Below, piece by piece: positions 14,438-23,433 of a stretch of 64,000 bases of DNA. A program made the translations under genes and the position numbers. The stretch spans positions 3,546,501 to 3,610,500 of the forward strand of contig NZ_CP025407.1 of NCBI RefSeq assembly GCF_002847285.1. Reading direction: 5' to 3'. Numbering within the stretch: position 1 is the first letter of the stretch; every line of letters begins with the position of its first letter. The notes below the pieces were generated by a model. That model was not told where the DNA came from and did no database searches. It worked only from the letters and a program-made list of their open reading frames with translations. This DNA is from Streptomyces sp. CMB-StM0423. Its GTDB lineage: Bacteria; Actinomycetota; Actinomycetes; Streptomycetales; Streptomycetaceae.

Positions 14438-17235
14438 GGGGTCTCCCCTTCTGCGGTGCCGGTGCCGGGCGGCGCGGGGGCCGTCTCCACGGCCAGCTCC
14501 ACGACGTGGCCGCCGTGTTCTGTCGTCAGGTACGGGCCGTCCTCGTCGGGCAGCGCCTCGCGGAACGTCACGCGCGCGGCGTCGCTGCGCAGCAGGCCCT
14601 CGAAGGCCAGCAGCGACAGCGGGCTGTCGAAGTCGACGTACTGCGGCTTGGCGCCGGTCGCGCCGCGCGCCGCGTCGTCCTTGACCATGGCGTAGACCCG
14701 GGCGGGCAGCCCGTGCCGGCGCCGCCAGCGGTGCCACGCCAGCAGCCACCCGGCGTCCCCCGTACCGGCGGCGCGCGGCGGGAGCGCGGTCGCGGGGGCG
14801 CGCCAGGAGCGGCGGGCGAGGACGAGGCGGCCGTGGCGTACGCGCGGGCGGTGGGTGACGCCGTCGTCCGGCTCGCCCTCGGGGACGCCGGCCCAGACGT
14901 CGACCGGGGACATGGACGTCGGCGAGAGCAGCAGCAGCGTGCGGGGGATCTCGGGGAGCGCCAGCGGTACGAGGTAGCCGAGGTAGACCGGCACCACCTC
15001 GCGGCCCAGCCGCGCCGAGCGCAGCACCAGCCGGTCGGTCGCGGGGTCGTGCTCCAGGCTGAGGTCGTCCAGGGCGATGCGGCACCGCTCGGGCACGGTG
15101 CTGGTCTCGCCGGGGCAGACGATCTCGTAGTCGGTGAGCCGGCCGTGCAGGTTGAGGTTGCTGGTCACGGGGCCGCCGGTGACCTCGGCGAAGACGGCGC
15201 CCGGGGGCTGGAGCGCGCGGGCCCGGGTGCGGAGTTCGGCGGAGAGGGTGGCGTCGGCGCCGTCGAAGCAGTGGGTGAAGCGGCTGAACGGGAAGTGCAG
15301 CCCGCCGTACGAGCGGTTCAGCACCACCAGCGGCTCGGACCCGGCGAGCTGGACGTGGTGGCTGTGCAGCGCCGGCTCCGCGGGGAGCGCGGCCAGTTCG
15401 GCGGCGACGGAGTCGAAGAGGCCGTCGCCGAGGACGAGTTCGGCGTCGCGGTGGGGGTGGTCTGCCCAGCGGGCCCGCACCCCGGCGTGGAACGCGCGCC
15501 GTGCGGCGTCGACCGCGCGGAGCTGCGGCAGCCCGAGCCAGTTCTCCTCCGGTACGTACTCCCCCTTCGCGTCGAACGGGGTGCGGCGCGAGGTGAACGA
15601 CAGGTACTGGTCGAAGAAGTCCTCGTGGAAGTCGTGGATCAGCTTCAGCAGGTCGGTGCAGCGCCCGCCGGTGCCGTAGCGGGCGAGGAAGAACCCGCGC
15701 AGCGTCAGCCGCTGCGGCAGCGTCAGGTCGAACGCGGGCAGCACCCGCTCCACGGCGGCGAGCGGCCCGGCGAGGGCGTCCACGAGCCCGGCATCGGCCC
15801 GCGCGGTACCGGCCCGCGCGGTACCGGACTGCCCCTCGCCGGCCGCCCGCCCGGTGCCGGGGGCCGTCACCTCCGGCGCCGTCGTGTCCTCGTACAGCAC
15901 CGTGCGCGGCACCCGGGGCTGCGCCACGCCCAACTCGCGCTGCACGTCCGCCAGCCCCCGCCGCAACTCGCCCAGCAGCTCGCGCCGTTCGGCGGGACCC
16001 GCGGCGGGATACCTGGCCAGCAGCTCCGCCGGCCCCTCCAGCGCCGCCGCGACGTCGTCGGCCCAGGGCCGGTCGAGCCCGCGCAGCGCGCGCTGGAAGG
16101 CGCCGAGGGGGTCGGTGTCGTGGGCGCGCAGGTCGAGGCAGGGCACGCGGACCATACCGACGTCGAGCAGCGCGGCCAGATACGTGTCGACGGCCTCGCG
16201 GTCGGCCTCCAGGTCGGCGCCGAGCCAGTCGGCCAGCTCCCCGTAGCGGACCGTCTCCCGCTTCTCCAGCAGCCCGAGCATGCGCTCCAGCACACCGCTG
16301 CGGCGCAGGAAGAAGAGCTGGTCCTTCACGGTGTCGAAGGTGACGGCCGTGTCGTCGTCCCCTGCGGTCACCCACCGGCGCACGTAGCGCACCCGGTCCT
16401 CGTCGCGGCCCCAGCCGGGCGCGGGCGCGACGGGGAGGTCGGCGCGGCGGCGGGGGTCGGCGAGCACGGCGTCGGCGAGGCGGCCGACGGCGAGGACGTT
16501 GAGGCGCGGGTGGCTGCGCGGGGCGTAGGGGCCGGTGATGCGCAGCGGCGCGCCCTCGGCCGGCGCGCTGTCCGTGAGGCGGCCCAGGGCGACGGAGGTG
16601 AAGGCGGCGAACGGGCTCGTCTTGCACGCCGTGCGGTAGAGGTAGGCGAGCAGCGAACGCTCCACCTTCCGTGTCCGCTTGTCCGCGCGCCCCGGGTCGG
16701 AGGCGGCGAAGGCGTCGAGCTGCGCGTCGAGTACGGGCGAGGCCAGCAGCACGCCGCCGCGCAGCCGGTCCTCGCCGAGGACGGCGCGCAACGCGCTTCG
16801 CGTACGCAGCAGTTCGCCGCTCAGCAGCTCCTCGCCCGCCGCCAGGTCGTCGTCCAGCCGGGCCCGCAGCTCAAGCCAGCCCCGCAGCGGCTCGGCGATC
16901 TGCGGCGCCAGCCCGCCGACGAGCGCGAGCGCCGCCGCGGGGTCGGCGGGGCGCCGCCCGTTGAACACCTCCCGGCGCAGCCGCAGCAGGTCGCGCCGCA
17001 CCTGTTCGTCGTCGCGTCCGGCGACGAGGTCGTGCAGCCTGTCGCCCAGCGGCCCGGCGCTCTTCGCGAGCCGGGCCTCGGCGGCGAGCACGCCGTCCGC
17101 CCAGTCCCGTACGGCGGGCGACCGCAGGGCCCGTACGGCATCGGCGGGCAGCCCGGCGATGCGGGCGAGGAACCGCGGGCCGAGGGAGGGCGCGGTGCGC
17201 GCGGCGGTGTCGGCGGGGGCCGTCGTCGTTGTCAT
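14434..17235 (-). CDS. LanB-type dehydratase, glutamylation (N-terminal) half
   Basis: The 933-residue protein matches the Lant_dehydr_N family: YLYRTACKTSPFAAFTSVAL (residues 198-217) is its strongest conserved stretch, followed by the PRSHPRLNVL region, RGFFLARYGTGGRC, and the C-terminal YVDFDSPLSLLAFEGLL. These enzymes use glutamyl-tRNA to glutamylate Ser/Thr of a precursor. The SpaB_C elimination domain is absent from this protein and encoded separately by the next gene. An Ala/Thr/Gly-rich spacer near residues 450-480 may be a linker. ATG at 17235; only ten bases separate it from the SagB gene upstream. Confidence 0.9.
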   Translation of the reverse strand: MTTTTAPADTAARTAPSLGPRFLARIAGLPADAVRALRSPAVRDWADGVLAAEARLAKSAGPLGDRLHDLVAGRDDEQVRRDLLRLRREVFNGRRPADPAAALALVGGLAPQIAEPLRGWLELRARLDDDLAAGEELLSGELLRTRSALRAVLGEDRLRGGVLLASPVLDAQLDAFAASDPGRADKRTRKVERSLLAYLYRTACKTSPFAAFTSVALGRLTDSAPAEGAPLRITGPYAPRSHPRLNVLAVGRLADAVLADPRRRADLPVAPAPGWGRDEDRVRYVRRWVTAGDDDTAVTFDTVKDQLFFLRRSGVLERMLGLLEKRETVRYGELADWLGADLEADREAVDTYLAALLDVGMVRVPCLDLRAHDTDPLGAFQRALRGLDRPWADDVAAALEGPAELLARYPAAGPAERRELLGELRRGLADVQRELGVAQPRVPRTVLYEDTTAPEVTAPGTGRAAGEGQSGTARAGTARADAGLVDALAGPLAAVERVLPAFDLTLPQRLTLRGFFLARYGTGGRCTDLLKLIHDFHEDFFDQYLSFTSRRTPFDAKGEYVPEENWLGLPQLRAVDAARRAFHAGVRARWADHPHRDAELVLGDGLFDSVAAELAALPAEPALHSHHVQLAGSEPLVVLNRSYGGLHFPFSRFTHCFDGADATLSAELRTRARALQPPGAVFAEVTGGPVTSNLNLHGRLTDYEIVCPGETSTVPERCRIALDDLSLEHDPATDRLVLRSARLGREVVPVYLGYLVPLALPEIPRTLLLLSPTSMSPVDVWAGVPEGEPDDGVTHRPRVRHGRLVLARRSWRAPATALPPRAAGTGDAGWLLAWHRWRRRHGLPARVYAMVKDDAARGATGAKPQYVDFDSPLSLLAFEGLLRSDAARVTFREALPDEDGPYLTTEHGGHVVELAVETAPAPPGTGTAEGETP

Positions 17236-17245
17236 TCCCGCCCCC

Positions 17246-18877
17246 TCAGGCGATCTCGAAGCGGAAGTCGGACGCGCCGCGCCGCTCGTGGCCCAGCATC
17301 ATGATCAGCAGCGGCATCTCATCGGTCTCCAGCAGCCCGAACCGCTCGCGGTACGCGATGTTGTCGAAGCCCAGCGCCACCCCGCAGCCGACGTCCAGCG
17401 CCGCCGCCGCGGTGTACGTGGCCTGCGCGACACCGCCGATCAGCGCGTTGACCAGGCGGTAGCCGCGGTCGCCCACCGCGTCCAGCACGCTGTGCGTGCG
17501 GACCGTGGGCACGAGGACCGCGGCGGCCTGCTCCAGGTTGTAGTTGGAGAGGAAGTAGTTCTCCTGGAGGAACGGGCCAGGCGGCTCCGCCGAGACGCAC
17601 CGCAGCGCGCCGGGGTCCCCGTCCTGCACGTACTCGTACGTGCCGGGCTCCACCCCGGCCACGTGGTTGACCAGCGCGTACATCGTGACGAGACCGTCCG
17701 CACCCGCCGCCGCCGCGTCCCCGCCGAGCCGGGAGCCGCTCGCGGCGGCGGCCAGGCAGGACGTCAGATGGGCGCCGTCCAGCGGCCGTTCGGCCGCGAA
17801 CCGGCCGAAGCTGCTGCGCCGCGCGCGCAGCGCCCCGCGTACGTCCCGGGCCAGCGGCGCCCGCCGCGGCAGCGCCGTCGCGGGCCGCTCCTGGCCGGGC
17901 GCGGCGGCCGCGGCGGCGGCGAGCGCGCCGGGGGCGGGGCGGGCGGTGGCGCCGGCGGCGGTGGCGCGCTGCATGGCGGTGAGGGCCTCGAAGTCGAGGA
18001 CGGTACGGGAGCGTTCGCGGTCGCGGTGGCGGACGGAGACCTCGGGCGGCGGGGCGGGCAGCGGCGCGGCGGGGGCGCCGTCCCCGGGTCGCGCGGCGAC
18101 CCCGTACCCCGCCCAGGGCAGCGGTACGACGGCGAAGATCCCCTCCTCGTCGCCGTCCACCCCGAGCAGCCGCGCCAGCCGCTCCTCGTCGAACCACAGC
18201 GCGGGCTCCAGCGCCGTCCCGCGCGCGCCCGCCCACGTCCGCCAGGTGCCCAGGAGCGCGCCCACGTCCATGCTCACGGCGTGGAAGGAGAAGCTGTTGT
18301 ACTTGAAGGAGTTCTGCCAGTACTTCACGCCCAGCACCAGGTACTGGTCCGTGTCCGGGCCCGGCGCCCCCTCCCCCAGCGCCTCCCGCACCACGCCGCT
18401 GACGTCGCCGGTCAGCAGCCGGCGCAGCGCGTGGTGGCGGGGCGAGTAGTGGTGCACGCCGGGCGGCACGGGCCCGGAGGGGCCGCTGACCCAGTAGACG
18501 GAGACGGGGTAGAGGCCGCCGCCGGAGGCGGTGCCGCGGGACCAGTTGGCGAGCGGGTAGAACGGCAGGGCGTTGAGGTCCGTGTTGGCCTGCACGCCCA
18601 GGCGCCGGCCCACCAGCCCGTACGAGTCCCGCAGCAGCCCGGCGAGCAGCCCGAGGTCGAACGCGGGCCCGCCGCCGCCCGCGGGGGTCAGCAGCCCGCG
18701 CTCGACGGTGGCGTACGCGGGGTACGCGGGCCCGGCCGGCAGCGGCAGCCGGTCGGTCCCGGGGTAGTGCTTGGTCTTGCGGGGACCGTCCGCCCAGTCG
18801 GGCACGAAGTCCACCGGCTCCATCGGCACCCGGCCGCGATGCATGATCGCGGTCGCGTATCCGTGGGCGTATCCCAT
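17246..18877 (-). CDS. SagB-type azoline dehydrogenase (duplicated nitroreductase fold)
   Basis: The 543-residue protein contains a first SagB-like region (NTDLNALPFYPLANWSRGTA, ASGGGLYPVSVYWV, YWQNSFKYNSFSFHAVSMDV) and a second nitroreductase half (RRSSFGRFAAERPLDGAHL through ETDEMPLLIMMLGHERRG). SagB enzymes use FMN to oxidise azolines to azoles. The two-halved form is common in thiopeptide-type clusters. ATG at 18877 has AAGGAG six bases upstream. It lies between the second YcaO gene and the LanB pair, in line with its role after cyclisation. Confidence 0.88.
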   Translation of the reverse strand: MGYAHGYATAIMHRGRVPMEPVDFVPDWADGPRKTKHYPGTDRLPLPAGPAYPAYATVERGLLTPAGGGGPAFDLGLLAGLLRDSYGLVGRRLGVQANTDLNALPFYPLANWSRGTASGGGLYPVSVYWVSGPSGPVPPGVHHYSPRHHALRRLLTGDVSGVVREALGEGAPGPDTDQYLVLGVKYWQNSFKYNSFSFHAVSMDVGALLGTWRTWAGARGTALEPALWFDEERLARLLGVDGDEEGIFAVVPLPWAGYGVAARPGDGAPAAPLPAPPPEVSVRHRDRERSRTVLDFEALTAMQRATAAGATARPAPGALAAAAAAAPGQERPATALPRRAPLARDVRGALRARRSSFGRFAAERPLDGAHLTSCLAAAASGSRLGGDAAAAGADGLVTMYALVNHVAGVEPGTYEYVQDGDPGALRCVSAEPPGPFLQENYFLSNYNLEQAAAVLVPTVRTHSVLDAVGDRGYRLVNALIGGVAQATYTAAAALDVGCGVALGFDNIAYRERFGLLETDEMPLLIMMLGHERRGASDFRFEIA

Positions 18878-18933
18878 CGTCTGCTCCTTCTCCGGGTGGT
18901 GGCTTTCGCGGTTCGTCAGGCTCTTCTGACCGG

Positions 18934-21273
18934 TCAGGGGAACGGGTGCGGTGCGGGGTTCAGCTCGCCGTCGGTGAGGTCGTGGTCGCGCAGGCCGGCC
19001 TCGCGCAGCCCCGTGCGCAGCCGGGGCATGCGCAGCGCCCGCTGCCGGGACCAGCCGAAGTCGATGGGCAGCAGCCCGGGTACGAGCACGCTGACCGTCC
19101 ACAGCCCCCGCTCCCGCTGCTCGGGCAGGGTCTGGTCGACGACGATCACCTCGAACCCGGCCTCGGCGACCGCCGCCACGCACGCGGCGGCGTCGTCGGC
19201 GAGGTCGTCGGAGACGGGCAGGGTGCGGGTGCCGTAGCGCTCGTGCAGCGGCACGGGGGGCCGGTCGGTCTTCAGGAGGAAGTCGGCGTGCCGGGCCATC
19301 TCCGGCAGCCCGTAGACGAGCGGGTGGTCGTGGAGGGCGGCGACCTGGGCGAAGTCGGCGGCCATCGCCTTCAGCCGGACCTCCTCGCGCTCCGTACGGC
19401 CCGCGAGGTTGACGGCGTCGGTGGCGATCTCGTCCAGCGCGGAGGCGAGCGCCGACTCGGGGTCGAGCCCCGCGCCGGCGCCGAAGCACATCCGTCCGGG
19501 ACCGCCGTCGTAGCGCTCGGCGACGCCGGTGACGACGGGGATGGGGAAGGTCAGCGCGGCGTCGAAGAACCGGGCGCGGTAGCCGTACATCTCCAGCCGC
19601 GCGACCATCTGCCGGGTGGCGGGTCGGACGGCGGAGGCGGCGTCCAGCTCGGTCAGGGGCTGCTGTCCGTACCAGGCGAGGAGGAACGCGTCGCGCTCGA
19701 CGACCTCCATGAGCCCGTAGTAGACGGCCTCGGCGGCGGAGCCGCCGGAGGCGCAGCCGTTGGAGCTCTCCTGTACGAAGCGGTCGGCGAGGCCGGGGGT
19801 GTGGTAGTACGTCAGCACCTCGGGCACGAGCAGGGGGCGGTCCTCGGTGAGGGAGTGCCCCCAGACCCAGGAGACCTCGCGCTCGGGCGTGAACGGGGCG
19901 ATGGCGGTCGCGGAGTGGAACTCGGGGGCGTAGAGCCCGCATCGGCGGGGGTCGAGGGCGGGCCGACCGGCGGCGGTGAGCTGGTCGAGGCTGGCCCGGA
20001 CGGTGGTCGCGCGGGCGCGGGGGCGCATGCCGGCGTAGCGCTCCAGGCCCTCCAGGACGCCGATGCGCAGGCTGTCGCGGAAGGTGTCGGAGTGGCCGCC
20101 CCAGAAGGTCTCGCGGAGGTAGTCGCCGGAGCGGAGGGAGAAGCAGCCGATGGTCGCGGAGGTGGAGGTGGACGACACGTCGAGCACGACGGTGGGCCCG
20201 AGGGCGCCGCAGACGGGATTGGCGAAGGCGGCGGTCGGCAGGTCGTAGTCCGCGAGCGCGCGGGTACGGAAGGCGCCGGGGCGGTACTTGGGGGACGGGG
20301 CGAGGTCGAGGACGGCGGCGTCGGCGGAGTCGCGCTCGCCGGGGCCGCAGCCGGGGCACTCGGGGTCGGGGACGAGGGGGTAGCGGCGGACGGTGAGGTC
20401 GCCGAGGTCGAGCTGGTGGACGTGGGGGAAGGCGGCGGGGCCGGGATCGGCGGTGCCGCGGGGGATGTTGGTGCTGCGGCTACCGGCGGTGTCCCGGCCG
20501 GCGGAGGTCCCACGGCGGGCCGCGGAGACGGCCCCGGCCACGACTCCGGCGAGCGCCTCGGCCGCGAACGGCCCCCAGTGCGGGGGCACTCCGGCGGCCC
20601 CGGTGTCGCGCCCGAGTTCGACGGCCTCCCGCAGTTGCCGCGACCGCGCGGCCTGCCACCGCCGCTCCAGACACCGCACGCACCCGCGTTGCCCGGGTTC
20701 GGCAAGCGGCCCGACGATGGCGTGCCGCCCGTAGATCCGTACGGGAACCGCGTCCGCGGAGGCAGGGGTACGCGAACCGCTACCGGCACCGCCCGCCCGC
20801 GGCTCCGCGAAGCCGGCGCCCGGCTCCGCCGAGGCGGCGGTGGTACGGCCCGACCGGTGGCTGCCGCCGGCCGCAACCGCCTGCGGCTCCGCCGGGACGG
20901 CGGCCGTACGCAAGAGGGAAGCGTCGTCCTTCTGGCTCAACCGGTCAACGCCGCCGTCGGAACGGCGCGCCACGGAGCCTGCGACCGGCAGGCCGTCCGG
21001 CTCCGCCGGGACGGCGGCCGCATCCTCTCCCGCCTGCTCGCCGGCGAAGCCGACGGCCACCCCGCGGGCCGTGGAGTGCGGCGGCGTCTCGCGGTCCGAC
21101 CGCTCACCGACTGCGGCACCACCCCTACCGTCCACCGGCTCCGCGAAGGCGTTGGTCAGGCCCAACGGGGCTACGTCCACCCTCGGGGGGCTGGCAAGCA
21201 GCGTTGCCAGGTGGACCGCCAGGTCCGCGGCCAGCGCCTCGCACCCCGCGGTCCACGCGTCAGTCGTCGGCAC
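18934..21273 (-). CDS. YcaO-domain cyclodehydratase, second copy, with long N-terminal insertion
   Basis: A 779-residue relative of the YcaO at 8458-10446: E1-like remnant with Cys pairs (CVRC, CPGC), YcaO motifs GVLEGLERYAG and SNGCASGGSAAEAVYYGLME/VVERDAF, and the same PHPFP end. It differs by an insertion of roughly 110 residues near positions 50-165 made of Ala/Glu/Pro/Gly-rich repeats (AAVPAEPDGLPVAG, AAVPAEPQAVAAGG). The GTG at 21273 follows GGAG by seven bases and overlaps the E1-like gene by 14 bases, so the two are coupled; that arrangement suggests this copy works directly with the E1-like leader-binding protein. Confidence 0.9.
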   Translation of the reverse strand: MPTTDAWTAGCEALAADLAVHLATLLASPPRVDVAPLGLTNAFAEPVDGRGGAAVGERSDRETPPHSTARGVAVGFAGEQAGEDAAAVPAEPDGLPVAGSVARRSDGGVDRLSQKDDASLLRTAAVPAEPQAVAAGGSHRSGRTTAASAEPGAGFAEPRAGGAGSGSRTPASADAVPVRIYGRHAIVGPLAEPGQRGCVRCLERRWQAARSRQLREAVELGRDTGAAGVPPHWGPFAAEALAGVVAGAVSAARRGTSAGRDTAGSRSTNIPRGTADPGPAAFPHVHQLDLGDLTVRRYPLVPDPECPGCGPGERDSADAAVLDLAPSPKYRPGAFRTRALADYDLPTAAFANPVCGALGPTVVLDVSSTSTSATIGCFSLRSGDYLRETFWGGHSDTFRDSLRIGVLEGLERYAGMRPRARATTVRASLDQLTAAGRPALDPRRCGLYAPEFHSATAIAPFTPEREVSWVWGHSLTEDRPLLVPEVLTYYHTPGLADRFVQESSNGCASGGSAAEAVYYGLMEVVERDAFLLAWYGQQPLTELDAASAVRPATRQMVARLEMYGYRARFFDAALTFPIPVVTGVAERYDGGPGRMCFGAGAGLDPESALASALDEIATDAVNLAGRTEREEVRLKAMAADFAQVAALHDHPLVYGLPEMARHADFLLKTDRPPVPLHERYGTRTLPVSDDLADDAAACVAAVAEAGFEVIVVDQTLPEQRERGLWTVSVLVPGLLPIDFGWSRQRALRMPRLRTGLREAGLRDHDLTDGELNPAPHPFP
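20884..21020. repeat. In-frame direct repeat inside the second YcaO gene
   Basis: An identical 23-base unit beginning CGGCTCCGCCGGGACGGCGG occurs at 20884-20906 and 20998-21020, exactly 114 bases (38 codons) apart, and a diverged third copy lies near 20820. It encodes the PAEP-type repeats of the N-terminal insertion and looks like recent internal duplication. Confidence 0.7.
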
Positions 21274-23428
21274 CGGCGGGCTCCGTCGTCAGCAGCACCC
21301 GGGCGGTGTACATGCCGGCCGACCGCAGGTCGGCCGGGGTGGTGTCCCGCCACAGCACGTCGCGGCCCGCCGCGCGGAGGCGGTCGAGGACCGCCGGGAA
21401 CGTCGCCGGGCCGCCGTCCCCGCCGTCCCCGCCGGACGGCTGTATCGCCCCCGGCGCCAGATCCGGCAGCAACTCGTCGCCCGTGTCCGGTGCTTCACCG
21501 GTCTCCGCCGCCAACTGCACCTGCCCCAGCAGGTCCCGCAGCGCCGCGACCGCCGCCCCCGCCGGGGTCAGCGACGCCCCCACCGCCCAGCGCGCGCCCA
21601 CTCCCGGCTCCCGGGCCAGCGCCACCGACACCCCGCTGCGCTCCGGCTCCCCCAGGTCCAGCAGCTCCACCGGCACGCCCAGCGTCTCCGCCGAGCGGGC
21701 GAGGAACACCCACTCCGCGTCGTCCGACGTTGGCTGCGCGCGGACCGGGGTAGCCCCGTGACCACCCCGAGCCGCGCGCAGCAACGCCTCGTGCGCCAGC
21801 GCCGACAGCAGGGCATGCCCCGCCGCCTCGCCCGCGCACTCCCCCGCACCCGTTCCCCACGAACCGCGCAGCACCAGGCCGTCCCGGTTCGCCGCCCCCG
21901 AGGGGCACAACGCCGCCGCGGGCACGGCGACTTCGTCCTTCGTCAGCAGCGACGTGACCCGCGCCCACGCCGTCACCCCGTCCGCCGTGACCCCCGTGCC
22001 GCCGGAGGCGACCAGCGCGTCGGGCCCCAGCCGCCGCAGCCTCGCGGGGAGTTCGGGCAGCGGCCGTACGGGCGCGGCGTGCTCCGCGTACAGCGCCGCC
22101 GCCGCGCGCAGCCCCCGCCCGCGGGCGCCCGCCAGGTGGTGCACGTCGAACGCCGACACCAGCCGCGTACCGCCGCCCAGCGGCACCTCGATGCGGCTGA
22201 CCTTCAGCGGGGTCTGCGTCAGCTCCTCGTCGCGGTAGCGGGTGAAGACGCCGACGTGCGGGCGGATGAGCGCGTCACCGAGCCGGTTGAGCCCGGCGAC
22301 CAGCTCCTCCGCGTCGCGGGCCGTCTCCACCGTCACCGGCTCCGCGACGGTCAGTTCCTCGGGGCGCAGTTCGGAGCCGTCCGCGCCGGGACCCGCGGCC
22401 GGTCCCGCGCACCGCGGGCAGCGCGGGTGCGGGCGCAGCGGCTCGGCGACGACGTCGAGGGAGTCGAGATCCTGGATGAGCACCTGGCCCTCGGTCTCCG
22501 CGGGCAGCGCCCCTGTGACGGTACGGAAGATCTCGTACGCGAGCAGGTTGCCGACCATCGCCGCGACCGGCCCGGCCAGCGCACCGCCAGCCGGCACCGC
22601 GGCTGGCCCGGCGACCCCCGCCAGCTCGGCGAGCAGCGCCGCCGCGGCGGCCGGGTCAGTGGTGTCGCCGAGGCGCAGCAGGGCACAGCCGAGGCAGCCG
22701 GCGGTCAGCCCGCCGGAGCGGGGGCCGACGACGACGCGGTCGCCGAACGTCCAGGCGGGGATGAGGAGCTGGCCCTCGGCGAGGCCGGCCCGCAGCAGGG
22801 CGTGGGTGCGGGCGGGCGCGTCGGCGCCGGTCACGACGAGCACCTGGTACGAGCCGAGCGCGCCGGCGTCGACCGCGTCGAGCGCGGCCGGGGTGCCGGC
22901 GGCGGTCAGCTCGTCGGCCTCGGCGAGCGCCGCCTCCGGCCGCTCCTCGGCGGCGACCGCGGCGAGCCCGTTGCGTATCAGCCCCAGCACGCACCAGCGC
23001 GCCGCCTCGCCCGTGCCGAGGACCGCCACCCGGGTGTCGCGGAAGCGGGCGAAGCGGGCCGCGGCCTCGTCCACGTAGTGGTCGACGTACGCGATCTGCG
23101 CGGCGAACCGCTCCGCGACCGCGGCGGGCGGACCCGGCTCGACGGCCGGCGCGGCGTCGCGGGCGAAGTCCCGCTCCACCAGCGAGCCGACCAGCTCCGC
23201 GACCATCGCCCGCTGGGGCGCGCCGAGTCCGGCGCAGACGTCGCTGAGGGGGCGGCTGCCGTCGAGGTGCGGCACGATCAGGGAGGCGAAGCGGTACGCC
23301 GTGCGTCCTGCCAGGTGGAAGCCGCCGTCGGCGTTGTGGAACAGCACGCCTCCGGGGGTCTGGGTGAACAGCACGTCCCGGCGCAGCCTGGGCCGCATCC
23401 CGGCGAGGTCGTCGAACGCTCGTGGCAT
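21260..23428 (-). CDS. E1-like (ocin-ThiF/TIGR03882-type) leader-binding protein of the cyclodehydratase
   Basis: The 722-residue product begins with a PqqD-like recognition region (RRDVLFTQTPGGVLFHNADG, then LVGSLVERDFARD). An E1/ThiF-like fold follows with a modified nucleotide loop (RVAVLGTGEAARWCVLGL) and Cys pairs CLGC and CPRC for zinc. A long C-terminal domain is present (GDALIRPHVGVFTRYRDEEL, VSAFDVHHLAGARGRGL, GHALLSALAHEALLRAA). Such proteins present the precursor leader to YcaO. ATG at 23428 has GAAGG ten bases upstream; a GTG at 23437 overlapping the SARP stop is an alternative. Confidence 0.85.
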   Translation of the reverse strand: MPRAFDDLAGMRPRLRRDVLFTQTPGGVLFHNADGGFHLAGRTAYRFASLIVPHLDGSRPLSDVCAGLGAPQRAMVAELVGSLVERDFARDAAPAVEPGPPAAVAERFAAQIAYVDHYVDEAAARFARFRDTRVAVLGTGEAARWCVLGLIRNGLAAVAAEERPEAALAEADELTAAGTPAALDAVDAGALGSYQVLVVTGADAPARTHALLRAGLAEGQLLIPAWTFGDRVVVGPRSGGLTAGCLGCALLRLGDTTDPAAAAALLAELAGVAGPAAVPAGGALAGPVAAMVGNLLAYEIFRTVTGALPAETEGQVLIQDLDSLDVVAEPLRPHPRCPRCAGPAAGPGADGSELRPEELTVAEPVTVETARDAEELVAGLNRLGDALIRPHVGVFTRYRDEELTQTPLKVSRIEVPLGGGTRLVSAFDVHHLAGARGRGLRAAAALYAEHAAPVRPLPELPARLRRLGPDALVASGGTGVTADGVTAWARVTSLLTKDEVAVPAAALCPSGAANRDGLVLRGSWGTGAGECAGEAAGHALLSALAHEALLRAARGGHGATPVRAQPTSDDAEWVFLARSAETLGVPVELLDLGEPERSGVSVALAREPGVGARWAVGASLTPAGAAVAALRDLLGQVQLAAETGEAPDTGDELLPDLAPGAIQPSGGDGGDGGPATFPAVLDRLRAAGRDVLWRDTTPADLRSAGMYTARVLLTTEPAGADD

Positions 23429-23433
23429 CCCTC

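Noticed and set aside
14338..17304. Very long plus-strand open frame (about 990 codons) opposite the LanB and SpaB_C genes
   Set aside because: Its content is low-complexity Gly/Arg/Gln-rich, and it is the mirror of genes with clear conserved motifs on the minus strand; high third-position GC removes stops on the other strand.
18946..21753. Plus-strand open frame of over 900 codons opposite the second YcaO gene
   Set aside because: No domain-like sequence; fully explained as a shadow of the YcaO and E1-like genes.
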